A DNA stretch of 64,000 bases from a virus: positions 1 to 64,000 of the IMG/VR virus record IMGVR_UViG_3300025162_000019; one strand, given 5' to 3'. The translations under genes and the position numbers were made by a program. Each line of letters starts with the position of its first letter. The first letter of the stretch is position 1. Below the pieces are notes generated by a model. It saw only the letters and a list, made by a program, of their open reading frames with translations. It did no database searches and was not told the origin of the DNA. Shown here piece after piece: positions 24,694 to 32,961 of this stretch.

Positions 24694-26085
24694 TTATCTC
24701 CGTCTACTACCACTACTTCTTCTACCAGTAGGCTGCTCTCTAACAACAACCTCTGCAAGGCTTCTATCACCTTCAGTAATTTTAGCATCATCAATCCACA
24801 CATCTAATTCACTACTATCATAAAGTTTTAATGTTTTATTATCATTATATAGTTTGTTCGACTCACCAACTCTACCACCAAGACGATTTTTAACTATTTT
24901 ATATTGTAATTCACTTGTATAAACAGCTCGCTCAGAATCCAATCCACCAATCGCCATAAAATCCACGGTTGCTGGTAAACTTAATGATTCAGCCGTATGT
25001 GTAAAATCAACAGCATCAAAATCAACACTTGAGCCTTCCCTGTTTAACTGAGATACAGAAACCATTGGGCAAACAAACTCAAATGATAAACTCCTTAATT
25101 CTTCCGCTATATCTTTAATTTTTTCATATAAGTTACTATCCTTACCCGAAATACCAGTTGACCTCATTAAATTAATATAATCTATATATACAATAGCAGG
25201 ATTTATACCTCTCAAAGATAACTCCCTTAAAAACATTCTTAAATCATTTACCGTTGCCTTACCAGTAGGAAACTGTTTAATGATAAGATTTCCTCGTTTC
25301 TCTATGGCCTTTGTTTTTTCTAACGCTGACATCATCCTAGAGGTATAGTTATTTACAGTATATATTTTGTTTATATCCAACTTAGAATAGATAGCATCGA
25401 ACCTTTGCGCAAAGGCATCTTCAGACATTTCCATTGTAAATAATGCAACATCATGCCCTTTCAATACTTGTCTTGCCGCAAAATTGGCCAAAATAGAACT
25501 TTTACCAAAGTGTATTCTTCCTAGTATTACAGAAAGTGTATATGGTGGAAAGCCCCCTGAAATATACTCATCAAAACAGGGAAAATATGTAGGAACCCTA
25601 ACAGTAGATGATGTAAGCATCCTTTTCAATCGTTCACTTAGGTCATTAAAATAGTTCAAACCTAAATCAATCCTTATATCCTTACACAAGGCTTCTTCTA
25701 CTAGTTTTCTTATTTTAATCAAGTCCTTACCATCTTTAATAATATCAACGGAAGATAGAATGGCACCTTTAATGGCCTTGTCTTTTAAGTATATATTTGT
25801 TTCGTCTAACAAATAATCATAATGAGTTGCTATATCAAAATCAAAAGCATTTACTTCATCAAAATATAACTTTGTTTCCTCATTATCCTCTGACGCTTTA
25901 ATGATTATATCAGGTGAAGGAAGATTATTATACTTTAATAGATAGTCTTTTGTAAGTTGGAAGATTTCAGATGCATTTTTATTCTCAAAATAATCAGGTA
26001 CAAATGTTGCTGATACTATGGCTGAATAGTTTTTATCCAACAACATTGCCTTTATGATATACTTCTCTACCGTTTGTGCATCCAT
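24694..26085 (-). CDS. 41: DnaB-like replicative helicase, T4 gp41-like
   Basis: About 463 aa, usual for gp41. Walker A appears as G-R-I-H-F-G-K-S-S (about 190-198), Walker B as I-V-Y-I-D-Y-I-N-L, then Q-L-N-R-E-G as the DnaB sensor region. It is the hexameric 5'-3' helicase of the replication fork. The C-terminal tail is Arg/Ser-rich (RRSSGSRRR). The start is ATG 26085 or TTG 26088; GGAG is 8-11 bases upstream. A promoter of the form TTTACA, 17 bases, TATAAT precedes it. Confidence 0.85.
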   Translation of the reverse strand: MDAQTVEKYIIKAMLLDKNYSAIVSATFVPDYFENKNASEIFQLTKDYLLKYNNLPSPDIIIKASEDNEETKLYFDEVNAFDFDIATHYDYLLDETNIYLKDKAIKGAILSSVDIIKDGKDLIKIRKLVEEALCKDIRIDLGLNYFNDLSERLKRMLTSSTVRVPTYFPCFDEYISGGFPPYTLSVILGRIHFGKSSILANFAARQVLKGHDVALFTMEMSEDAFAQRFDAIYSKLDINKIYTVNNYTSRMMSALEKTKAIEKRGNLIIKQFPTGKATVNDLRMFLRELSLRGINPAIVYIDYINLMRSTGISGKDSNLYEKIKDIAEELRSLSFEFVCPMVSVSQLNREGSSVDFDAVDFTHTAESLSLPATVDFMAIGGLDSERAVYTSELQYKIVKNRLGGRVGESNKLYNDNKTLKLYDSSELDVWIDDAKITEGDRSLAEVVVREQPTGRRSSGSRRR

Positions 26086-26113
26086 CAAATATATTTCTCC
26101 ACTTTTTGTTTTT

Positions 26114-26142
26114 ATTATACCCTATTTCACTCAATTTGTAAA
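26114..26142 (-). promoter_or_regulatory. Host-type sigma70 promoter
   Basis: Minus strand: TTTACA (26142-26137), 17-base spacer, TATAAT (26119-26114), 26 bases upstream of the helicase start. Confidence 0.6.
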
Positions 26143-26161
26143 TAAGGAGATTTACATTTAA

Positions 26162-26169
26162 TATAAATA
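26162..26169 (+). promoter_or_regulatory. T4-type late promoter (TATAAATA)
   Basis: Perfect octamer on the plus strand, 44 bases before the UvsY-like gene. Confidence 0.5.
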
Positions 26170-26212
26170 ATGATACACTAAGAATAATAAAATAACTAAA
26201 AATAGGTGAAAA

Positions 26213-26728
26213 ATGGCAGATGATTTAAGGCATTATGAGGCGTCACGGATTAAAGATATAGATACACAAATCATTAACATATACAATGATTTTGGACTTA
26301 CAACAGACCTATCAGCACAAGAATTTGAAGACGTAATAAAAAAATTAGAAGAAGATTATAAGATTAAGCCACTTGAACAAATAAATGAGTTTAACTTACA
26401 AGATAAACTAGCAAGTAATGCCTTTGAACAACTAAAATTTCAAGACTTTTACAACAAAGAAAAAAATACACTTGATATATTACTTCGCGTTAAAGATGTT
26501 ATAGTAGGAAAGATGTTTGACTATTACAAATTCAACTATGACAAAGCATTAAAAATGTCTGAAATAGAAAAGTATTATCTGCCAAAAGATAAACGAGTTA
26601 TAGAAATTGATAATCTTATTCAAAAACAAGGATGGAAAACAGAACATCTAAAAGCTCGTATCTCTGCATTAAGTACAGAGCATTGGCATCTTAAAGATTA
26701 TTCATATGGCATCAAAGCAGGATACTAA
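26213..26728 (+). CDS. UvsY-like recombination mediator (probable)
   Basis: 171 aa. The C-terminal half (L-L-R-V-K-D-V-I-V-G-K-M-F-D-Y-Y-K..., then V-I-E-I-D-N-L-I-Q-K-Q-G-W-K-T-E-H-L-K-A-R-I-S...Y-G-I-K-A-G-Y) follows the pattern of T4 UvsY-type proteins, which load the UvsX recombinase onto gp32-coated DNA. Its position upstream of UvsW supports this. UvsX and gp32 are outside the window. ATG with GGTG upstream; overlaps the next ATG. Confidence 0.55.
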   Translation: MADDLRHYEASRIKDIDTQIINIYNDFGLTTDLSAQEFEDVIKKLEEDYKIKPLEQINEFNLQDKLASNAFEQLKFQDFYNKEKNTLDILLRVKDVIVGKMFDYYKFNYDKALKMSEIEKYYLPKDKRVIEIDNLIQKQGWKTEHLKARISALSTEHWHLKDYSYGIKAGY

Positions 26729-27267
26729 TGAGCTATAGATCAAAATATTATTACTATTATCCTGACGATATTATACAACCAAAAGATGGTTGGTCTGAAT
26801 CAAGAGAAGATGAAATAAGAAGGCGATTATATAAGTTTGGGGTTAAAACATTTGTTTCAGCATCAGGTTATTTTAATCCCCTTCATATAGGGCATATAGA
26901 ATACTTGAAACTGGCAAAACAATTAGGCGACTATCTAATAGTTATAATAAATAATGATATACAAGTTAAACTTAAAGGTAGTGTCCCTTTTATGTCTGAG
27001 GCTGATAGATTAAAAATAGTAGAATCATTAAAAGCAGTTGATGAAGTATTCCTATCTATAGATACTGATTTAACAGTATGTAAATCACTTGAATACCTTA
27101 ATAAAGAAGCAAATGTTACTATCTTTGCTAAAGGTGGTGATAGAATAATAAATAACATACCAGAAAAAGAAATATGTGAAAAGTTAGGTATAAAAATAAT
27201 AGATGGCCTTGGTGATAAAATAAGAGCATCAAGCGAACTAATAGGAAAAAATGATAAAACTAATTAA
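26728..27267 (+). CDS. Cytidylyltransferase-like nucleotidyltransferase (HldE/TagD fold)
   Basis: 179 aa. A-S-G-Y-F-N-P-L-H-I-G-H-I-E-Y-L (about residues 42-57) is the nucleotidyltransferase G-x-F-x-x-x-H-x-G-H signature. It is followed by L-G-D-Y-L-I-V-I-I-N-N-D and, later, A-K-G-G-D-R. The family activates sugar or alcohol phosphates (ADP-heptose, CDP-glycerol). Located between UvsY-like and UvsW genes, with overlaps at both ends. The substrate is unknown, but the window also encodes sugar-nucleotide and glycosyltransferase enzymes. Confidence 0.75.
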   Translation: MSYRSKYYYYYPDDIIQPKDGWSESREDEIRRRLYKFGVKTFVSASGYFNPLHIGHIEYLKLAKQLGDYLIVIINNDIQVKLKGSVPFMSEADRLKIVESLKAVDEVFLSIDTDLTVCKSLEYLNKEANVTIFAKGGDRIINNIPEKEICEKLGIKIIDGLGDKIRASSELIGKNDKTN

Positions 27268-28702
27268 AAATGGTTTTGATATACGAATAGATACAGATGA
27301 TTACACATACTTAAACGATGTGAGAAACTATTTTACAGACTATGTTGAGGGCTTTGCGTATATGCCTAAGTATCTTTCAGGCCAATGGTCTGGTAAGATA
27401 TGCCTGTTTAAAACTTTCACAAGAGAGTTACCATATGGATTATTATCAGACCTTTTACGATTTCACAAAAAATATTATCCGCAACTTGAACTAGAAATTG
27501 ATAAAGAAATCACAAATATGTTTAAGGGAAAAGAAATAAATATAAAATATGACTTGAATATACAGCCCCGTGATTATCAAATTTCTTGTATTGAAGCGGC
27601 ACTTAAATACTCAACAGGTATTATTAAATCATCTGTTGGCTCTGGTAAGTCGGCTATTATTGCCTATATACTTAAAAATCTTTTAGATAATAATATATGT
27701 AAAAAAGCCGTTATAATAGTTCCAACAATCTCGCTCGTAACCCAATTCCGTCAAGACCTGCAAGACTATGGATTTGAAGAATGTATGTTAGGCCAAGTCT
27801 ATGCAAAAATAAAACAATTTGATAGAGAAATAGTTATATCTACCTGGCAAACTCTAAAAAATAACTATGATAAGTTAGAACTATTTGATGCTGTTATAAT
27901 AGATGAAGTGCATAATTTGCGTGCTTTAGAAATCAGAACAATTTTAGAAAACTGTACTTCAGCTAGTTATAGACTTGGTTTCACAGGAACTTTACCTTCA
28001 AGTAAGTTAGACTTATGGAATATTAAGGCATACTTAGGTCATGTACTTAAAGAATATACAGCAAATGACTTAGCTGAAAGAGGTTATATAAGTAAATGTA
28101 ATGTCCATGCTTTAGAAATAAACTACATTAGAGAATATGAAGGTGAATATAATGATGTCAAAGATCAAATATTTACTAACCCATATAGACTAAATCTAAT
28201 TAAAGAAATTTCACAGAAAGTTGATAGTTCTGTTCTTATTCTTGTAGGTAAAGTAGAAAAAGAAGGTGAACTATTAAAAACTTATCTTGAGAATAGACTT
28301 AAAAATAAAGAGGTTGTGTTCATCTATGGCAACACATCACCAGAAGATAGGGAGTATTGGCGTTTAGAATGTGATAAAAGAAATGACATCGTTTTGATTG
28401 CCACATATCCTTTACTATATCAGGGAGTAAATATACCTAGCCTTAAACATATCATACTAGCCGCACCATTTAAGAGTAAGATTAGGATACTACAATCAAT
28501 AGGTAGATGTTTAAGAAAGCATACAAGTAAAATAAATGGTGCATATGTTTATGATATAGTTGATAATTGTTTGTTTTTAAAAGCTCATGCAGAAAAGAGA
28601 TTGCGTTTTTACGAACAGGAAAATTTTAATGTGATTGAAAAATCTTATGATGAAATAGACTTAGATACTAACAATATAGAAGAACTATTTACCGCTGTTT
28701 AG
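27251..28702 (+). CDS. uvsW: UvsW-like DNA/RNA helicase (superfamily 2)
   Basis: 483 aa, close to T4 UvsW in length. The N-terminal ~90 residues (I-R-I-D-T-D-D-Y-T-Y-L-N-D-V-R-N-Y-F...Y-L-S-G-Q-W-S-G-K-I) match the UvsW N-domain. Q-R-D-Y-Q is the Q motif, S-S-V-G-S-G-K-S Walker A, I-I-D-E-V-H motif II and G-F-T-G-T-L motif III; motif VI is S-I-G-R-C-L-R-K. UvsW unwinds recombination intermediates and R-loops and helps switch T4 from origin- to recombination-dependent replication. Confidence 0.85.
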   Translation: MIKLIKNGFDIRIDTDDYTYLNDVRNYFTDYVEGFAYMPKYLSGQWSGKICLFKTFTRELPYGLLSDLLRFHKKYYPQLELEIDKEITNMFKGKEINIKYDLNIQPRDYQISCIEAALKYSTGIIKSSVGSGKSAIIAYILKNLLDNNICKKAVIIVPTISLVTQFRQDLQDYGFEECMLGQVYAKIKQFDREIVISTWQTLKNNYDKLELFDAVIIDEVHNLRALEIRTILENCTSASYRLGFTGTLPSSKLDLWNIKAYLGHVLKEYTANDLAERGYISKCNVHALEINYIREYEGEYNDVKDQIFTNPYRLNLIKEISQKVDSSVLILVGKVEKEGELLKTYLENRLKNKEVVFIYGNTSPEDREYWRLECDKRNDIVLIATYPLLYQGVNIPSLKHIILAAPFKSKIRILQSIGRCLRKHTSKINGAYVYDIVDNCLFLKAHAEKRLRFYEQENFNVIEKSYDEIDLDTNNIEELFTAV

Positions 28703-29539
28703 TATATCTTTTATATTGTGCCTTACATTCATATTAATTAATAAACAAGGTTCACCTATCCATAACTCTCTTTCGCTAGGTAGGTTTATAGAACTTGTAT
28801 ATTTTAATAGTTTAATATCATTATTTGAAGGGTCTACCATATCCTCTATTCTTTTCAATAAATTATCGCCTTCTTTGAAATCATATTTTAAAAATTTCAA
28901 AATTTTTATTATATCTTCATCAATAATAATTTTGTCATATTCATCAGCTTCTTCATTTTCACTTTTTGCATAATCTAAATATAAATGTTCATCAAAATAA
29001 TCCATTTGATTTACTAATTTTTTATAATCATCATCTTCAATCTTATTAAAATATAAAGATAATAAACTTTTAATTCTTTCTGTAAAATAATTCAAACTAC
29101 CATAATAACCCTTAATTTTATTAAAAGAATGCCATATATCATCAGCAGAACAAACACCTATATTACTATTATCAGGTGGTAAAACAATATAAGTACCACT
29201 ATCATTATACCCGCCAGCACCTATTATACTAGATGAGCAAATAATGGACTTATTACGCTTAGGAAAATTTGACCAAGATGGTAAGTTACTGAGTAAAATG
29301 TTATATAAGTTTGTGTCTGCATATGGACTTCTTCTTTCATCACCTTTTGGGTCTGTATATAATAAAGCACCACCTTCACCGCCACGAATACCACGATAGA
29401 TTAAATTATCATCATGGTTAGTAAAACTATCTGTAAAAATCTTCTTAGCATTTTTATACTTAGAATCTAAAAGGCTTATAAACTTATCTTCTTTTATTTC
29501 AACACTTCTACCTTCAGTTAAATAATTAAATAATCTCAT
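28685..29539 (-). CDS. ADP-ribosyltransferase-like protein with capsid-targeting N-terminus
   Basis: 284 aa from ATG 29539, which overlaps the upstream stop as ATGA and gives MRLFNYLTEGRS. R-S-E class ART landmarks: L-I-Y-R-G-I-R-G-G (Arg of strand 1), S-I-I-C-S-S-S (Ser-rich strand) and S-E-R-E-L-W-I-G-E-P-C-L-L-I (E-x-E). Bacterial and phage toxins of this class transfer ADP-ribose from NAD to proteins. T4 Alt is a packaged ART that modifies host RNA polymerase on entry. Here the N-terminal M-R-L-x-x-Y-L-x-E would play the targeting role; cleavage after LTE is predicted. Confidence 0.6.
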   Translation of the reverse strand: MRLFNYLTEGRSVEIKEDKFISLLDSKYKNAKKIFTDSFTNHDDNLIYRGIRGGEGGALLYTDPKGDERRSPYADTNLYNILLSNLPSWSNFPKRNKSIICSSSIIGAGGYNDSGTYIVLPPDNSNIGVCSADDIWHSFNKIKGYYGSLNYFTERIKSLLSLYFNKIEDDDYKKLVNQMDYFDEHLYLDYAKSENEEADEYDKIIIDEDIIKILKFLKYDFKEGDNLLKRIEDMVDPSNNDIKLLKYTSSINLPSERELWIGEPCLLINMNVRHNIKDILNSGK

Positions 29540-29985
29540 GCCTTTAACCACCAATCCTGTGTTAGATATTTTTTAAACATTTCAAAAATCTTACCAGTAT
29601 TCTTTTGATATACATTCTTTGTCATTTTATAAGTTGTATCATAATCATATACATAAAACTCATCTTTAATTATTCTACCTCTTATATTTTCTTCATAATA
29701 ATCCCGTATATCAAAATCTATACCTAGTACTGACTTAAAATGCTCAAGTATAACTCTATGTGTAGCTTTAGTTAAATCTGTTGTTTGAAATGTGCCAATC
29801 TGCTTACCATCTAAAAATGTTTTTCCATTTGGTAAAGTATATACAAGACCTATTGATTTTGGATTGGTTAAATAAATCCACACTACAAGTTTATCACTAT
29901 CAGTATTTGATTTACTAATAGACCTACCTGCATATGAAGGGTCTTTAAACTTCCATTCTTCTAATAAGTAGTTAAGTAATCTCAT
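29536..29985 (-). CDS. Hypothetical protein with capsid-targeting-like N-terminus
   Basis: 149 aa, starting MRLLNYLLEEWK (motif M-R-L-x-x-Y-L-x-E). The remaining sequence is mixed alpha/beta with no recognised domain. ATGA overlaps on both sides place it in the ART cluster operon. Likely another packaged protein by its N-terminus; function unknown. Confidence 0.55.
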   Translation of the reverse strand: MRLLNYLLEEWKFKDPSYAGRSISKSNTDSDKLVVWIYLTNPKSIGLVYTLPNGKTFLDGKQIGTFQTTDLTKATHRVILEHFKSVLGIDFDIRDYYEENIRGRIIKDEFYVYDYDTTYKMTKNVYQKNTGKIFEMFKKYLTQDWWLKA

Positions 29986-30857
29986 TTAAATATACCAAAA
30001 TAATTTCTTACACTTTTTATATAAGTCGTACCTGTATTTACTAAATAATAACCCTTACATTTAAACATGGCTTCTCTTTGATTATAATCTATTTGATTTT
30101 TTCTTATACATTGCTCTAAATTTGTGTTCTCATAAGTATTAATATCCAACTTATCGGTTAAATATTTATAAAATAGTTCTTCTTCATGATCTGTAAGCCA
30201 TACATCATAATATATTTCTGGTTCCCATGTAAAACCAATCCAAACAGCATCTTTAAATTTAACTGAAAATATATCCCTGCCATTTTCTACCCAATTTTTT
30301 GTTTCTGTCCAATCAGATATTTTTGTTATATCATTTATAGTTTTATACTCACCATCATTATCACCTATCCAATGACCATTACCAGTTTTATACCCATACT
30401 CTTCTGACCATTCTGCCAAATGTTCATTAGTAAAAAGATCAAAGTTTTCAACAACATCACTATATAAATCTTGTATCTTTTCAGACCAAAGATACTTATA
30501 GCCATTTACAGGAAAAAATAAATATGCTTTTCCATATTCTTTTGCCATAACTTCACCAGAAGCAAAAACACCTTCAGACCTTGCACGCCAACCATATTTT
30601 TTCTTAAATATATCATCTATCATATCATGGTATATTTGTGGTGTATCTTTAGGCTGTCTATCAGGTCTTGGTGTAATATAATCATACATTTTTATGGATT
30701 TTTTACTGCCCCTATATAAAAACCCATTTGCTTTTTTATATACACTTATTATTTCAGAGCAATCATGTTCTAAAGTTTCAATCATTTCATTTACTAGTTT
30801 TTTTTCTTGTTCTATATCTTCAAGAGTTTCCTCAGTTAAATAATTAGTTAATCTCAT
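29982..30857 (-). CDS. ADP-ribosyltransferase-like protein with capsid-targeting N-terminus
   Basis: 291 aa from ATG 30857 (TAATG overlap), giving MRLTNYLTEETL. The upstream in-frame start would add ten residues and hide the tag. It shares with the next two genes G-F-L-Y-R-G-S (ART Arg), a segment G-V-F-A-S-G...F-F-P-V-N-G-Y-K-Y-L-W-S (ART Ser/Thr strand region) and a C-terminal Q-R-E-A-M-F-K-C-K-G-Y-Y-L-V-N (E-x-E region, here Q-R-E). Paralogue of 30857-31456 and 31440-32138, but longer by a central insert. Confidence 0.55.
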   Translation of the reverse strand: MRLTNYLTEETLEDIEQEKKLVNEMIETLEHDCSEIISVYKKANGFLYRGSKKSIKMYDYITPRPDRQPKDTPQIYHDMIDDIFKKKYGWRARSEGVFASGEVMAKEYGKAYLFFPVNGYKYLWSEKIQDLYSDVVENFDLFTNEHLAEWSEEYGYKTGNGHWIGDNDGEYKTINDITKISDWTETKNWVENGRDIFSVKFKDAVWIGFTWEPEIYYDVWLTDHEEELFYKYLTDKLDINTYENTNLEQCIRKNQIDYNQREAMFKCKGYYLVNTGTTYIKSVRNYFGIFK

Positions 30858-31456
30858 TATATTAAACCTTTGCATAAAAATTCCCATTTTTTATTTACAT
30901 ATAAAAACTTCTTACAATTAAATATGACTTCATGGCCAGACCTTATAGCGTCATCCAAATCTCTATCTTTATATTCAGTTACAATAAGTACCAGTTCATG
31001 TAATTTATCTAATTTTTCACTGCTAAGTTCCTCATCACTATCATTTATATCAGCAATAAAATCATTAAAATTTAAATCTTTTATTTCTGGGCTCCAAACA
31101 AATTTATAATTATTATCTAATGGAAAAAATAAATATGAATTTCCAAACTGAGTTGTATGACATTCATCACCCGTTGTAAATATACCATCCCTAACTTTCC
31201 AACCAAATTTTTTATTAAAAGCATTATTAAACCATTTATATAACTTCATATTCATATAAGGTTCTCTACTTATATCATATCTATTTGAAATCATATAATC
31301 TTGTATCACTTTTTCACTTCCACGATATAAAAACCCTTTAGCCTTTCTACATTCATCTAAAAACTTAGGACTAATCATATCATAAAGATGCTCTAAAAAG
31401 GCATCATCATTTGTTATATCTGTATCTTCTAATAAATACTTACTTAAACGGGTCAT
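30857..31456 (-). CDS. ADP-ribosyltransferase-like protein with capsid-targeting N-terminus
   Basis: 199 aa from ATG 31456 (MTRLSKYLLEDT); a GTG at 31468 is the alternative. G-F-L-Y-R-G-S-E, D-G-I-F-T-T-G and S-G-H-E-V-I-F-N-C-K-K-F-L-Y-V-N correspond to the R, S/T and E positions of R-S-E ADP-ribosyltransferases. The first residue of E-x-E is Gly, so activity is less certain. Shortest of three tandem paralogues. Confidence 0.55.
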   Translation of the reverse strand: MTRLSKYLLEDTDITNDDAFLEHLYDMISPKFLDECRKAKGFLYRGSEKVIQDYMISNRYDISREPYMNMKLYKWFNNAFNKKFGWKVRDGIFTTGDECHTTQFGNSYLFFPLDNNYKFVWSPEIKDLNFNDFIADINDSDEELSSEKLDKLHELVLIVTEYKDRDLDDAIRSGHEVIFNCKKFLYVNKKWEFLCKGLI

Positions 31457-32138
31457 GCTTACTCTCACTTTCTGGATGGTATATTAAATCTAGCATATAC
31501 TTTTCAAAATCATCTGTCATAAATCTATTTACTATATAATACTTATCACACTTAAAAGATATTTCATGTTCTGATCTTACTGCCATTTTGAAGTCATCGC
31601 TCTGGTACATATTTTGTAAGTTTTTAATTAATGTTTCTATTTGCTCTTCTGTTAAATCTTGTATTGAATAAGCCACCTTTTCCTTTTCTGGTGCATAATA
31701 ATAAAGAAAATCTAACTTACTTTTATCAAACATATCATCATATAAATCTATAACAGTAGGACTCCAAACATATTCAAATTTACCAGCTGGAAAAAATATA
31801 TAAGGCTCGCCATAAAAAGGTAATATTTTAGATGAAGCAAAGACGCCATCCCTAACATTCCAACCAAAAACTGGATTGAAAATCTTATCATTCAAAAGAT
31901 TGTGCATTACTTGACCCATATCTTTAGGTCGTCGGCCAGTTTCAAGGTTAGATGTTTTTAACTTATAAAAATTAGAGGAATCTTTAGAGCTTCTATAAAG
32001 TAACTTAAAAGCATTTGATTTTCTAAGTTGATTGATATAATAATCGCAATCCTTAAAAATGGTTTCAATAATACCTTCAACTTTCAACTGTAATCTATCA
32101 ACTTCTTCACCTAATACTATATAGTTATCTAAGCGCAT
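31440..32138 (-). CDS. ADP-ribosyltransferase-like protein with tag-like N-terminus
   Basis: 232 aa from ATG 32138 (TAATG overlap), starting MRLDNYIVLGEE. K-L-L-Y-R-S-S (Arg), D-G-V-F-A-S-S (Ser) and S-E-H-E-I-S-F-K-C-D-K-Y-Y-I-V-N (intact E-x-E) fit an R-S-E ADP-ribosyltransferase. The shared core F-G-W-N-V-R-D-G-V-F-A-S-S...F-F-P-A-G-K-F-E-Y-V-W-S-P links it to the next two genes. Three diverged copies side by side suggest selection for target diversity. Confidence 0.6.
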   Translation of the reverse strand: MRLDNYIVLGEEVDRLQLKVEGIIETIFKDCDYYINQLRKSNAFKLLYRSSKDSSNFYKLKTSNLETGRRPKDMGQVMHNLLNDKIFNPVFGWNVRDGVFASSKILPFYGEPYIFFPAGKFEYVWSPTVIDLYDDMFDKSKLDFLYYYAPEKEKVAYSIQDLTEEQIETLIKNLQNMYQSDDFKMAVRSEHEISFKCDKYYIVNRFMTDDFEKYMLDLIYHPESESKHDPFK

Positions 32139-32845
32139 TAGCGATACCATTTATCCACTATAGTTTTTAATTCGGCTTCTTCATATATGTTGGGGATTAA
32201 ATACTTATAGTTATTTTCTTTCATTGTTCTTATAGTTTCAATACCTATTTGATTTTTTAATGGGGCCTCATAGAAGAAAGACATTCTCTTAAATATCTTT
32301 AATACTATATCATTTGTCAATTCGCCAGAATCATTTTTAACTTCTATGAATAAAGGGAATTGCGACCTTAATATATCTTTGGCTTTTAATAATAGGTCAT
32401 GATACTTTATAACTTCTTCATCTGGAACTTTTCTTGTTCGTGATCTAGCCCTATTTAATGATGTTTCAAGAGATGTGGTAACAAAAATCATTGCGGTATC
32501 ATAACCTAATAGTTCAAGTATCTTTTGTTTTTGAATTGCGGAATCTACATGAGCCGCAGTCGTATCAATAGCTAAAGGTAAAACAGAATTGATATAATTT
32601 AGCAACTGACTTTTAGTTAATTGCTTAGACTTATCATAAAATTCCGCATAACTTGTATTATAAAACTCTATGAATTTATCAACATTAACAACTCTAGGCT
32701 CTATTGAACCTGATTTAACCTTTGATAGAACATAACTTTTCCCACTACCTGCACCACCAGCCATAAATACTGCTTTAAAAATTCCACGATCATTTATGGA
32801 TTCGATTATCATTGGGTCTTGTGCTATATAACTGTCTAACCTCAT
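32138..32845 (-). CDS. Zeta-toxin-like P-loop kinase
   Basis: 235 aa. Begins MRLDSYIAQDPM, a variant of the recurrent N-terminal motif without L-x-E. Walker A is G-G-A-G-S-G-K-S (about 31-38), followed by V-V-N-V-D-K-F and later I-F-V-T-T-S-L-E-T-S-L-N-R-A-R-S-R-T-R-K-V-P-D-E-E-V-I. This is the arrangement of zeta-toxin/AAA_33 kinases, which phosphorylate small molecules such as UDP-sugars or act in repair. First gene of the putative packaged-effector operon. Confidence 0.65.
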   Translation of the reverse strand: MRLDSYIAQDPMIIESINDRGIFKAVFMAGGAGSGKSYVLSKVKSGSIEPRVVNVDKFIEFYNTSYAEFYDKSKQLTKSQLLNYINSVLPLAIDTTAAHVDSAIQKQKILELLGYDTAMIFVTTSLETSLNRARSRTRKVPDEEVIKYHDLLLKAKDILRSQFPLFIEVKNDSGELTNDIVLKIFKRMSFFYEAPLKNQIGIETIRTMKENNYKYLIPNIYEEAELKTIVDKWYR

Positions 32846-32901
32846 ATTATAATCCTCATATTATATTCTTCTATTATTTATTATTTATTATTCAAAAACA
32901 A

Positions 32902-32936
32902 AAATCCCTATACAAAAACTAAATGTATAGGGATTT
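32902..32936 (-). terminator. Intrinsic terminator after the JAB gene
   Basis: Perfect 13-bp stem AAATCCCTATACA / TGTATAGGGATTT with a 9-base loop. On the minus strand it is followed by TTTGTTTTTG, ending the E1-JAB transcript; it may also work in the other direction. Confidence 0.8.
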
Positions 32937-32961
32937 CCATAAAAAGAAGATATATTACAAA

